A DNA stretch of 46,032 nt, from positions 1 through 46,032 of the forward strand of contig CAMJML010000027.1 in NCBI GenBank assembly GCA_946407015.1. Reading direction: 5' to 3'. This DNA is from an uncultured Selenomonadales bacterium (lineage in GTDB: Bacteria > Bacillota > Negativicutes > DSM-1736 > Dendrosporobacteraceae). The notes below the pieces were generated by a model. It saw only the letters and a list, made by a program, of their open reading frames with translations, did no database searches and was not told the origin of the DNA. The position numbers and the translations under genes were made by a program. Shown here one piece after another: positions 34,551 through 42,728 of the stretch (positions within the stretch are counted from its first letter, which is position 1; each line of letters begins with the position of its first letter).

Positions 34551-34799
34551 ATGGAAAGTAAAAATAGAGTTACGGTTGAGATTTTTGGGGAATTATATGC
34601 CTTAAAAGGTGATATTGAGCCTGATCGCGTGCTCAAGCTGGCTGCTATTGTGGATAAGCGGATGAAAAAAATCGCTAAAACTAATTCACAACTATCACCA
34701 TTAAAGGTATCTGTTTTAGCAGCACTCAATTTAGCGGATGAATATTTAAAATTAGAGCAGGATTATAACCAGTTGATTGAGATGTTAAAGGAAAAGTAG
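34551..34799 (+). CDS. zapA: cell division protein ZapA
   Basis: An 82-residue ZapA: VTVEIFGELYALKGD (beta head), a helix with LAAIVDKRMKKIA, and a C-terminal coiled coil (about 50-82). It binds and bundles FtsZ at midcell. ACAGGTGA lies upstream of the ATG. Its place near pheT and mutS2 is typical of Firmicutes. Confidence 0.92.
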   Translation: MESKNRVTVEIFGELYALKGDIEPDRVLKLAAIVDKRMKKIAKTNSQLSPLKVSVLAALNLADEYLKLEQDYNQLIEMLKEK

Positions 34800-34810
34800 A
34801 CCAGTATAAA

Positions 34811-34847
34811 CTCCTTTTGTTTGTTTCATAATAACAAACAAAAGGAG
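34811..34847 (+). promoter_or_regulatory. 15-bp hairpin that buries a ribosome binding site
   Basis: CTCCTTTTGTTTGTT (34811-34825) and AACAAACAAAAGGAG (34833-34847) are perfectly complementary around a seven-base loop. The right arm contains AAAGGAG, the Shine-Dalgarno sequence of the gene starting at GTG 34855. No T tract follows. In RNA the fold would hide the site, so translation could be conditional. Confidence 0.7.
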
Positions 34848-34854
34848 TGATAGC

Positions 34855-35529
34855 GTGTTCGAAGCTGCAGAACTAGGCAAGGTTTTTATACATATTATTA
34901 TTCTCTGTGCTATAGCGCTCATTACCGTCCGTTTAATGGGAAATCGAACAGTAGGTCAATTATCACCATTTGATTTTGTCATTATGGTAGGAATTGGCGA
35001 TATCATTGTTTCTGCCTCGATGGATAGAAACCAGAATATCCTTGCTGGTATAGAGGGCTTACTGGCTTTGCTAGTTTTACAGCAGATTCTTTCGTATTTG
35101 TCCCTGAAGAGTAATACTTTACGTAAATGGTTTGAAGGAACACCTGTAACTTTAATTAAAGACGGAAAAATTTTAAAAGAAAACTTTTCAAAAACGTATT
35201 TTAACTTTGATGATTTCCGTCAGGAGCTGCATCGCCAGGGAATGGATATGACAGATATCAAAGATATTAAAATGGCCCGTTTAGAGAGTTGCGGTGTTTT
35301 TTCCGTAATTAAAATTGAGGATAAAGAGCCCTTGACTAAAAGAGATTTTGAAGAATATGTCAATAGCATCCAAGACAATCCCCTTAGCCCGCTGGGGCAA
35401 AAATGGACTAAGATTGAGCAAATGATGGATGATTTACATCAAATTACTACGATTATGAAAAAACAGCAAAGCTATAATGAACAAGAGCCAGTTTCTGTAG
35501 ATGGACAACCTAAAAACGATTTACATTAG
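34855..35529 (+). CDS. DUF421 (YetF/YcaP-like) membrane protein
   Basis: A 224-residue protein with three N-terminal membrane helices (about 8-95) and a cytoplasmic DUF421 domain (about 95-180). Family motifs are visible: RLMGNRTVGQLSPFDFVIMVGIGDII and the DGKILKENFSKTYFNFDD region, where these proteins usually have a conserved domain of unknown role. Relatives in spore formers affect germination or spore envelope proteins. The tail from 185 is polar and Gln-rich. GTG 34855 starts it, eight bases past an AAAGGAG held in a hairpin. Confidence 0.88.
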   Translation: MFEAAELGKVFIHIIILCAIALITVRLMGNRTVGQLSPFDFVIMVGIGDIIVSASMDRNQNILAGIEGLLALLVLQQILSYLSLKSNTLRKWFEGTPVTLIKDGKILKENFSKTYFNFDDFRQELHRQGMDMTDIKDIKMARLESCGVFSVIKIEDKEPLTKRDFEEYVNSIQDNPLSPLGQKWTKIEQMMDDLHQITTIMKKQQSYNEQEPVSVDGQPKNDLH

Positions 35530-35558
35530 AAAGAGGGAGAGTAAACTCTTTCTTTTTT
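35528..35558 (+). terminator. intrinsic terminator overlapping the stop codon
   Basis: AGAAAGAG/CTCTTTCT stem with a ten-base loop, then T residues. Confidence 0.75.
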
Positions 35559-35664
35559 ATACGGCTAGATGATTGCTGTATTGAATCTATATTCGTTCGG
35601 TGATGCTCGGCGTAAGCCGAGTTTCTCAGCTTATTGAGTATTTGTTTGGAAAGGATTGAAACAA

Positions 35665-38181
35665 TTGATTGAATTATTAGCCCCTGTGGGGAATAAAGAG
35701 TGCTTGATCGCAGCCGTGGAAAGCGGTGCTGATGCTGTATATTTAGCCGGTAAATTATTTGGAGCTAGAGCCTACGCTGCAAATTTTGAAGATGATGAAT
35801 TGTCTGAAGCTATTCGCTATGCCCATTTACGAGGGGTTTATGTTTTTGTTGCCGTTAATACGCTGATTGACAATAGTGAAATACCGGATATGATCCGTTA
35901 TTTGCAATTTCTTTATCAAGTTGGAGCCGATGCGATCATTGTGCAGGATCTTGGTGTAGCTGATATTGCCCGCAAAGTTGTTCCAGATCTGCCGATTCAT
36001 GCCAGCACGCAAATGACAGTTCATAATCTTGAAGGAGTTCACTTTCTTACCGGATTAGGCTTTAGTCGAATCGTTTTAGCCCGTGAGTTATCTTTAGCGG
36101 ATATTCGCTACATATGCAGTCAAACCACTGCTGAAATCGAAACGTTTACTCATGGCGCATTATGTATTTCTTATTCGGGGCAATGTCTCATGAGTGGAAT
36201 GATTGGTGGGAGAAGTGGCAATCGTGGTCGCTGTGCGCAGCCGTGCCGATTACCTTATACGCTAGTCGATGAAAAAGATCAAGATGTTCTCCAGCATGCT
36301 GATTGTGGTGAGTATCTGTTAAGTCCCAAAGATTTGAATACGATTGATCTTGTGCCAGAGTTTATTGACGCCGGGGTCACCTCCTTTAAAATAGAAGGAC
36401 GCATGAAGCGACCCGAATATGTAGCTGTTGTTGTCGATACTTACCGGCGGGCTATTGATGCACAATTGCGGCAGAAGGTTTCGAATATTACGGAGCAGGA
36501 CAAGAAAGATTTAGCCCAGATTTTTAACCGGGATTTTACAACCGCGTATCTGAAAGGGAAACCGGGCAGAACGATGATGAGTGACCGCCGGCCTAATAAT
36601 CGTGGCGTTCGTATTGGGCGAGTAATCACTTATCATGCAGAACGGAAAATGGCCACAATTAAATTGGATGAGCCTTTGTTTCCTAATGATATTATCGAGT
36701 TCTGGGTAAAAGTAGGCGGACGGGTTAGCGCGACGATTAACGAAATGCTGGTGAAAGGCCAGTTGGTCAGTAATGTGCCGGCAGGAACAGAGGTTACGAT
36801 TGCGGTACAGGCTCCTGTGCGAGCCAATGACCGTGTTTTTAAAGTCTTTGATGCGAGGCTAATGGAGCGGGCAAGAGGATTCTTTTCTGGGGCTGCAGCG
36901 ATTCGCCGCATTCCGGTTCAGGTATATGTAAAGGTGGCTATGAACAGTCCTCTAAGTATTGAAATGTACGATGCTGACGGGTATCGGGGGATAGCCGAAA
37001 CAAATTTTATTGCGGAACGAGCGTTGAAAAGACCGTTGACGCATGATACGATTGCTAAACAGATTGAGCGGTTAGGGACAACCGTTTTTGAACTAGAACA
37101 CTTGGAGTGTCAGATTGACGGTGAGGTTATGGTGCCTGTAAGCGAAATCAATGATGCACGCAGAAGAGCTGTGGATGCTTTAGAAGAAGCGCGATTAGCC
37201 CGCTTTCAACGACCTTCGTTAGCTGAGAATAAAACGATATTATCAGAATGGATTGGCTTGAATAAGCCCAAACGAAAGAGTGATTTTAACCAAAGCGGCG
37301 CTAAAGTGCTTTTAACGGTTCATGTTGACAGTCTTGATAAAGTGGAAGCAGCCTTAGTGTATGGAGCTGATGTTATTTTATATGGCGGAGAAAGCTTTCA
37401 GCATCAAGCTATAACGGCTGAAGATTATCACCAGGCTGTTAAGTTGGTTCGTCAATACGGTAAAAAAATTATTTTAAACACACCACGTTTGGTCAAGCAA
37501 TGGCAGATGGAACGGTTGCAGGAAGAAATGGCATTATTTATTAATCTTAAACCAGACGCAATTGGTGTAGGGAATTTGGGCACTTGGTATTTGGCACGGC
37601 AAATGACTAATTTTTTGTTGCATGGAGATTATCCGTTAAATATGTATAACAATGCAGCTATTCAATTTGCTGCTGAACATGGTTTAGGAAGTATTACTTT
37701 ATCGCCCGAATTAAACTTTATGCAAATTGAGGAAATAGCTGCTCGAAAAAATATTCCGCTTGAATGTATCGTTCATGGGCATTTACCACTTATGGTTTCT
37801 GAGTATTGTTCAATTGGAAGTTACTTAGGCAGCTTGCATACCGGGCCCTGTAAATCAGCCTGCTTACAGGGGCGATTTTGGCTTAAGGACAGGAAGGATG
37901 AGCGGTTCCCTATAGTTACTGATCAATTTTGCCGAATGCATGTGCTGAATGCCAAAGAATTAAGCCTAATTCCCCATATTCCCCGGTTTTCCAGGCTTGG
38001 TATTGATCGAATCCGCATTGAAGGGAAGTATTATCATCCCACTGAACTTGGCAGGCTAACCAAGCTCTATCGCGAAATTATTGATAAAGGTGAAAAACAC
38101 CCCATACTTGCCCAGGATCGGGTGAATACGGTTGAACATCAAGATATTACAAGAGGACATTATTTTCGGGGTGTATTGTAA
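35665..38181 (+). CDS. U32 family peptidase, two-unit form with DUF3656 (RlhA-like)
   Basis: An 838-residue protein of the U32 collagenase-like family. The first unit (about 1-310) carries the U32 signature ETFTHGALCISYSGQCLMS and the Cys-rich GRCAQPCR; a DUF3656 segment follows (about 380-500); a second U32-like unit (about 550-838) has ECIVHGHLPLMVSEYC and GPCKSACLQGRF. E. coli RlhA, a homologue, hydroxylates 23S rRNA C2501, and the clustered Cys suggest an iron-sulfur site, so a protease role is doubtful. TTG 35665 is preferred, as GGAAAGGA abuts the TTG at 35656. A small hairpin CTCGGC-GTAA-GCCGAG (35606-35621) lies in its leader. Confidence 0.9.
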   Translation: MIELLAPVGNKECLIAAVESGADAVYLAGKLFGARAYAANFEDDELSEAIRYAHLRGVYVFVAVNTLIDNSEIPDMIRYLQFLYQVGADAIIVQDLGVADIARKVVPDLPIHASTQMTVHNLEGVHFLTGLGFSRIVLARELSLADIRYICSQTTAEIETFTHGALCISYSGQCLMSGMIGGRSGNRGRCAQPCRLPYTLVDEKDQDVLQHADCGEYLLSPKDLNTIDLVPEFIDAGVTSFKIEGRMKRPEYVAVVVDTYRRAIDAQLRQKVSNITEQDKKDLAQIFNRDFTTAYLKGKPGRTMMSDRRPNNRGVRIGRVITYHAERKMATIKLDEPLFPNDIIEFWVKVGGRVSATINEMLVKGQLVSNVPAGTEVTIAVQAPVRANDRVFKVFDARLMERARGFFSGAAAIRRIPVQVYVKVAMNSPLSIEMYDADGYRGIAETNFIAERALKRPLTHDTIAKQIERLGTTVFELEHLECQIDGEVMVPVSEINDARRRAVDALEEARLARFQRPSLAENKTILSEWIGLNKPKRKSDFNQSGAKVLLTVHVDSLDKVEAALVYGADVILYGGESFQHQAITAEDYHQAVKLVRQYGKKIILNTPRLVKQWQMERLQEEMALFINLKPDAIGVGNLGTWYLARQMTNFLLHGDYPLNMYNNAAIQFAAEHGLGSITLSPELNFMQIEEIAARKNIPLECIVHGHLPLMVSEYCSIGSYLGSLHTGPCKSACLQGRFWLKDRKDERFPIVTDQFCRMHVLNAKELSLIPHIPRFSRLGIDRIRIEGKYYHPTELGRLTKLYREIIDKGEKHPILAQDRVNTVEHQDITRGHYFRGVL

Positions 38182-38193
38182 AGGGTGAGCATA

Positions 38194-40548
38194 ATGGATT
38201 TAGCGGTTTTACATACTCTTGAATTTGATAAAATCCGTACTATGTTGGCAGAGCGGACCGGGTCGGTTTTGGGACGCGAGATTGCCGAACAATTACTTCC
38301 TGCTAGTGATTTTGTCGAAGTGGAAGGCCGAATTGCAGAAACTAAGGAAGCGGCTGATATTTTAACGGCTGCCGTCAATGTTCCTTTAGGCGGTATTCGT
38401 GACGTACGAGGCTTTCTAAAAAAAGCTCAGGTTGGGGGGATCTTAGAGCCTCAGGAGATCGTAAGTATCGGCAGTACTTTGTATGCCTCCAGACGAATGA
38501 AGACTTTTTTTAGAGAATTAACAGTAGAAGCATTTAGCTTGTCACAATTGGCGGAACGTATTGAAATATTAAGACCTATTGAGAATTTGATTGACTCGGT
38601 TATTAATGAACAAGGCACAATCAAAGATGATGCCAGTGTAGAATTATTGCGAATAAGACGTGAAATTAGACAATCTCAAATTAAAATTAAAGAGCGGCTT
38701 GATAGTATATTGCGCTCAACTGAATATCAAAAATATTTTCAGGATGCCTTGATAACCATGCGCGGTGATCGGTATGTTGTACCGATCAAACAAGAGTATC
38801 GTCATAGCTTTTCGGGCATTGTTCATGATCAGTCGGCAAGTGGAGCTACGGTCTTTATTGAACCCATGGCTATTGTTAATTTAAATAATGATATCAGACA
38901 GCTCATATCAGCAGAAAAAAATGAAGTTGATCGTATTTTGCAAATGGTTTCGGTGCAAATCGCTAAAAATGCACTTGTTATTCAGTCTAATTGTGAAATC
39001 TTAGGTCAATTGGATTTTGTTTTTGCCAAGGCTAGATTTGCTGCTGATATGAATGCACAAATGCCGGTTCTTAATAAGCAAGGAGTCGTTGATCTAAAGC
39101 AGGCGCGTCATCCCCTCATTTTGTCTGAGCAGGTAGTGCCTATTGATATTCATTTAGGAAAAAAATTTAGTACGTTATTGATTACCGGACCTAATACCGG
39201 AGGAAAAACAGTCACCATGAAAACGCTAGGCTTGTTTGCTTTGATGACACAGGCAGGCTTGTTTATTCCGGCATTAAGTGGCTCTGAAATGCCGGTTTTT
39301 CATAATGTATTTGCCGATATTGGCGATGAGCAAAGCATTGAGCAGAGTCTAAGTACTTTTTCGGCCCATATGACAAATATTGTCCGTATACTCAACCGCG
39401 TCTCATCCCAGGATTTAGTCCTGATTGATGAGGTTGGTGCTGGTACCGACCCGGAGGAAGGTGCTGCCTTGGCCATGTCAATTTTAGAGTTTTTAATGAG
39501 CAATGGTGCTAAGACCATTGCAACAACGCACTACAGTGAATTAAAAACATTTGCATATTCCAGACATGGAATCGAGAACGCCAGCGTAGAATTTGATATA
39601 CAAACTCTCCGGCCTACTTATCGTCTTCTTATCGGTGTTCCAGGCAGCAGCAATGCTTTTGCTATCAGCCAGCGGCTTGGACTATCCACGAATATTATTG
39701 ACAGAGCAAAACAATTAATTGATAAAGATCATGCTGAGTTTGAGAATATTCTCATTGAGTTGGAAGAACAGAAGTTAAACTATGAGAAGCTCAATCAGGA
39801 AATTAAGCAACAAGAATTTCAACTTGCCATGTTTCAAGAACGTCTTGCAACCGAACAGCGCGAATGGAACAAGAAGAAAGAAACATTGCTTAGTAAAGCG
39901 CAAAATGATGCAGCGGCACTAATAAGGCAAACACGCCGTGAAGCCGAGACCATTATTAGTGATCTCAAGGCTCAATTTACTAATCAAAATGCTAAAGAGC
40001 GCCAACATATTATCGATAGTACTCGTAAAAAATTGAAAGATGGCATCAGTGGTACGTTGGAGGAGGAAGATTTAAGTGCACTTCCGCCAGTTAGTGCTGC
40101 TAGTTTGCGTCCGAATCAAACCGTGTATATTACTTCACTCAAGCAAAAGGGAACAGTCATAGAGGTGAGCGGAGAGCAAGTTGCCTTACAGATTGGTCTT
40201 ATGAAAGTAAATGTCCCTATAAGTTCCTGCCGAGTGATTGAGGATGAAGTTTCCAGTTCTGTCAAGGCCAAAAATAAAGTACCTAGTTTTGCTAAAATCC
40301 ATGATGTTCAACGGCAAATTGATGTCCGGGGCATGAATGTGGAAGAAGCCGAAGTGTTATTAGCCAAGTATCTTGATGATGCTATTTTAGCCGGATTGAA
40401 TCAAGTGCTGGTCATTCATGGAAAAGGGACTGGCGCATTACGCAAGGGTGTCCGAGCCTACTTGAAAAATCATCACCATGTCAAAGATATTAGCATTGGG
40501 GAATTAAATGAAGGGGGGGATGGCGCTACCGCAGTGCGCCTGATCTAG
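38194..40548 (+). CDS. mutS2: endonuclease MutS2
   Basis: A 784-residue MutS2. It lacks the mismatch-reading N-terminal domain of MutS, has the core and clamp helices, the ATPase with Walker A GPNTGGKT and Walker B LVLIDEVGAGTDPEEG, a long coiled coil (about 515-600), and the C-terminal Smr nuclease domain (about 705-784: DVRGMNVEEAEVLL, VIHGKGTGALRKG). It acts in recombination control and, in Bacillus, in rescue of collided ribosomes. ATG 38194 follows AAGGGTGAG; the GTG at 38185 lies inside that site. It is 12 bases after the U32 gene. Confidence 0.97.
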   Translation: MDLAVLHTLEFDKIRTMLAERTGSVLGREIAEQLLPASDFVEVEGRIAETKEAADILTAAVNVPLGGIRDVRGFLKKAQVGGILEPQEIVSIGSTLYASRRMKTFFRELTVEAFSLSQLAERIEILRPIENLIDSVINEQGTIKDDASVELLRIRREIRQSQIKIKERLDSILRSTEYQKYFQDALITMRGDRYVVPIKQEYRHSFSGIVHDQSASGATVFIEPMAIVNLNNDIRQLISAEKNEVDRILQMVSVQIAKNALVIQSNCEILGQLDFVFAKARFAADMNAQMPVLNKQGVVDLKQARHPLILSEQVVPIDIHLGKKFSTLLITGPNTGGKTVTMKTLGLFALMTQAGLFIPALSGSEMPVFHNVFADIGDEQSIEQSLSTFSAHMTNIVRILNRVSSQDLVLIDEVGAGTDPEEGAALAMSILEFLMSNGAKTIATTHYSELKTFAYSRHGIENASVEFDIQTLRPTYRLLIGVPGSSNAFAISQRLGLSTNIIDRAKQLIDKDHAEFENILIELEEQKLNYEKLNQEIKQQEFQLAMFQERLATEQREWNKKKETLLSKAQNDAAALIRQTRREAETIISDLKAQFTNQNAKERQHIIDSTRKKLKDGISGTLEEEDLSALPPVSAASLRPNQTVYITSLKQKGTVIEVSGEQVALQIGLMKVNVPISSCRVIEDEVSSSVKAKNKVPSFAKIHDVQRQIDVRGMNVEEAEVLLAKYLDDAILAGLNQVLVIHGKGTGALRKGVRAYLKNHHHVKDISIGELNEGGDGATAVRLI

Positions 40549-40647
40549 CAGAACGCTCTTTGTGGTGACAGTAGATTTGGCGCTATTGAGTGCCCAAACA
40601 ATGGCTCAAAGTAATGTTGCCAGGTGGCATCGAATGGGGGAAGAAAA

Positions 40648-41178
40648 GTGATTACAAAAAGTAAAGAGATTGAAGAACGGACAATTGAAAGAGTGGCAGA
40701 TGCCATGTGTGTGGCTGCGCGTACTGCTCCAAAGGCTAAAGGAGTCGATCATTTAATTACAATGACCGTAAAAGGTGGCGTTAAGAACCAACTGGTTGAT
40801 GAGATGCGGAACATTGCCCGTATATCAGGGGCCCAATTTTTTGATCGGGATGCTACTTGTATAGAAAAGTCTGCCTTAGTCGTTCTTTTAGGGCAGAAAG
40901 TTACGCCAATGGGTGTTCCTAACTGTGGATATTGTGGTTTCGAAAACTGTACGGAGAATATTAAAGAGAATGGCTTATGCGCGATCAGTATTGGCGATTT
41001 AGGTATAGCCATGGGGTCGGCCGTTAGCGTAGCGGCTTATCATCATATTGACAATCGGGTGATGTTTAGTGTTGGTCGAGCCGCGTTGAACCTAGACTTA
41101 TTTGATGAAAAGATCGGGATTGCGTATGGAATTCCTTTAAGTGTATCGGGGAAAAGCCCATTTTTCGATCGTGGATAA
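40648..41178 (+). CDS. DUF2148 ferredoxin-domain protein
   Basis: A 176-residue cytoplasmic protein with MCVAARTAPKAKGVD at the N-terminus and the Cys-rich motif NCGYCGFENC followed by GLCAISIGDLGIAMGSAV. This is the DUF2148 family (ferredoxin domain containing protein), common in anaerobes; the Cys probably bind an iron-sulfur cluster. Function unknown. GTG 40648 is chosen because GGGGGAAG precedes it; GTG 40624 would start before that site. A bidirectional terminator follows. Confidence 0.88.
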   Translation: MITKSKEIEERTIERVADAMCVAARTAPKAKGVDHLITMTVKGGVKNQLVDEMRNIARISGAQFFDRDATCIEKSALVVLLGQKVTPMGVPNCGYCGFENCTENIKENGLCAISIGDLGIAMGSAVSVAAYHHIDNRVMFSVGRAALNLDLFDEKIGIAYGIPLSVSGKSPFFDRG

Positions 41179-41181
41179 TCA

Positions 41182-41211
41182 AAAAAGTGTGAGCTTAGCT
41201 CACACTTTTTT
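41182..41211. terminator. bidirectional terminator
   Basis: AAAAAGTGTGAGC/GCTCACACTTTTT with a TTA loop lies between convergent genes and has T runs on both strands. Confidence 0.9.
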
Positions 41212-41215
41212 ATTT

Positions 41216-41758
41216 CTAAAAACTTGTTTTCCAATTCAGATAACGCCCTGAGTTTCTTTTGGAGTCCTCATCCGAATCCGGATCGGTTTTTAGGGGGATA
41301 GGGATTGAATCCGTTACGGCTGCGGCCGGTGCTTCTTTTTTACTATCTGGCTTTACCTCCGTGTGTTTTTCACTCTTACTCGCATCTTGTTTTTCATGAT
41401 TACTGCCGCCTAAGCTGTTAATGAGACCTAAAATGGAGGACATATTAGAGGCGCTCAGCTTAGACTTTAACTGTGGACTGTTTAAAAGCGGCAGCAGTGA
41501 CATCAATGTATCAACAGATGGACCGCCGCTATTATCTCCTTTTGTCAACTCGCCCAGCAACTTTTGAATAGGGCTTCCTGTTGAGGTTGGAGGGGATGCC
41601 GATTGTACCGCTTGAGATGGATTTCTGTTTAAAATAGTAAGAATACATAGTAACGATAGCACATGAACTAAGTTATCATAGCTTCCGTCTGTAGCCGTTG
41701 TATCCAAAAGTCTGATAATACTTTGCAGGAGCGTTTTTTCAGGGGTTCCGTTTGACAT
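41216..41758 (-). CDS. hypothetical protein, operon partner of a YbaB paralogue
   Basis: A 180-residue protein that I do not recognise. The N-terminal part (about 1-50) is helical with a hydrophobic stretch (LVHVLSLLCILTIL); a Ser/Pro/Thr-rich linker leads to a Leu-rich helical block (about 65-115: TLMSLLPLLNSPQLKSKL, MSSILGLINSLGG); the last 60 residues are charged and low in complexity. No signal peptide is obvious. ATG at 41758 (- strand) has GGAGGGG five bases upstream. It follows the YbaB-like gene by 12 bases, so the two are likely cotranscribed. Confidence 0.7.
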   Translation of the reverse strand: MSNGTPEKTLLQSIIRLLDTTATDGSYDNLVHVLSLLCILTILNRNPSQAVQSASPPTSTGSPIQKLLGELTKGDNSGGPSVDTLMSLLPLLNSPQLKSKLSASNMSSILGLINSLGGSNHEKQDASKSEKHTEVKPDSKKEAPAAAVTDSIPIPLKTDPDSDEDSKRNSGRYLNWKTSF

Positions 41759-41770
41759 CAAGACCCCTCC

Positions 41771-42091
41771 TTAAAATAATCCAGGTATCTTTGGCAGATT
41801 TAAATCTGTTGTTATTTTATTCATCGCGGTTTGATTAAGCTCTCTTGATTTAGCCATTGCATTATTTAATGTGGCGACAAGCAAATCCTGCAGCAGTGCT
41901 GAATTATCTGGAGATAAATACTTTCCATTAAGTTCAAGAGAAACAATATCTTGTTGACCATTGACGACCACTTTAACAACATCCCCGCTAGTTACTTCAA
42001 TTCGTTCACTTTTGAGTTGCTCTTGAATGGATTGAACATTTTGTTGTACTTTTTTCACCATTTCCATCATATTTCCAAGGTTTTCAAACAT
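41771..42091 (-). CDS. YbaB/EbfC family DNA-binding protein (paralogue)
   Basis: A 106-residue YbaB/EbfC protein: N-terminal helix MFENLGNMMEMVKKVQQNVQ, beta sheet with VEVTSGD-like VTSGDVVKVVVNGQQ and C-terminal helix (ATLNNAMAKSRELNQ). The family forms dimers that coat DNA. The standard copy lies between dnaX and recR; here it sits with a hypothetical gene instead, so it is probably a second copy. GGAGGTG lies upstream of the ATG on the - strand. Confidence 0.88.
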   Translation of the reverse strand: MFENLGNMMEMVKKVQQNVQSIQEQLKSERIEVTSGDVVKVVVNGQQDIVSLELNGKYLSPDNSALLQDLLVATLNNAMAKSRELNQTAMNKITTDLNLPKIPGLF

Positions 42092-42230
42092 ACAGACACC
42101 TCCGCTAATTTTTATGCCACTCTATGCGTACAAAATAATTTTGTGAGTGTCCAACTTTTTAAATATGATACCGATTTCAACTCTTGATCATATATTAAGA
42201 TAGGTCATGAATTTGTGAGGAGGGGTTGGG

Positions 42231-42605
42231 ATGAGATTGCGTAGAATCAAAAAAAGAACAATAGAGGTAAATCCTGAAGAGGCTTTAGAAGCTACTGAAT
42301 CATCATTCGACAATGATATAACCGAAAGGCCTAAAGACGAAGTAAAACTCGCAAAGCCAACAAAGGAATCGAATACGCCTATGCGAGTGATAAGAAAAAT
42401 ACTGGATAACCCAAATTTTAGTTTTCAACTAATGGTCATCATTTTAACACTTGCTTCAGAGAATGTTCAGATGGATAGAAGAATAGAAGGAATGACTACG
42501 ACTGTCGATCGGGTAAGAAGTATTGCAGAAGTAATTAATAATACAATGCAATCGGTTAAAGTTGCTGCCGAAGCACCAAAAACGATCAGGCGCCTATTGG
42601 AATAA
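42231..42605 (+). CDS. hypothetical protein
   Basis: A 124-residue protein that I do not recognise. The first 50 residues are highly charged and probably disordered (RLRRIKKRT). A short hydrophobic stretch (about 66-76, SFQLMVIILTLA) could be a membrane segment or a buried helix. The rest (77-124) is an amphipathic helix suited to a coiled coil. GGAGGGG precedes the ATG. It is divergent from the YbaB-like gene, with a 139-base shared upstream region. Confidence 0.6.
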   Translation: MRLRRIKKRTIEVNPEEALEATESSFDNDITERPKDEVKLAKPTKESNTPMRVIRKILDNPNFSFQLMVIILTLASENVQMDRRIEGMTTTVDRVRSIAEVINNTMQSVKVAAEAPKTIRRLLE

Positions 42606-42695
42606 CGACCCTTTTGGTTGAGCGTTGCTGCCAGGACTTCATTTGCTTTATCAATTTTAATGAAGTATATGATAATGTATATGCACTAAAAAAAG

Positions 42696-42726
42696 AAAAC
42701 ACGCGTAAAAAACGCGTGTTTTTTGT
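42696..42726. terminator. bidirectional terminator
   Basis: AAAACACGCGT/ACGCGTGTTTT around a five-base A loop, between convergent genes, with T/A runs on both sides. Confidence 0.9.
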
Positions 42727-42728
42727 CT

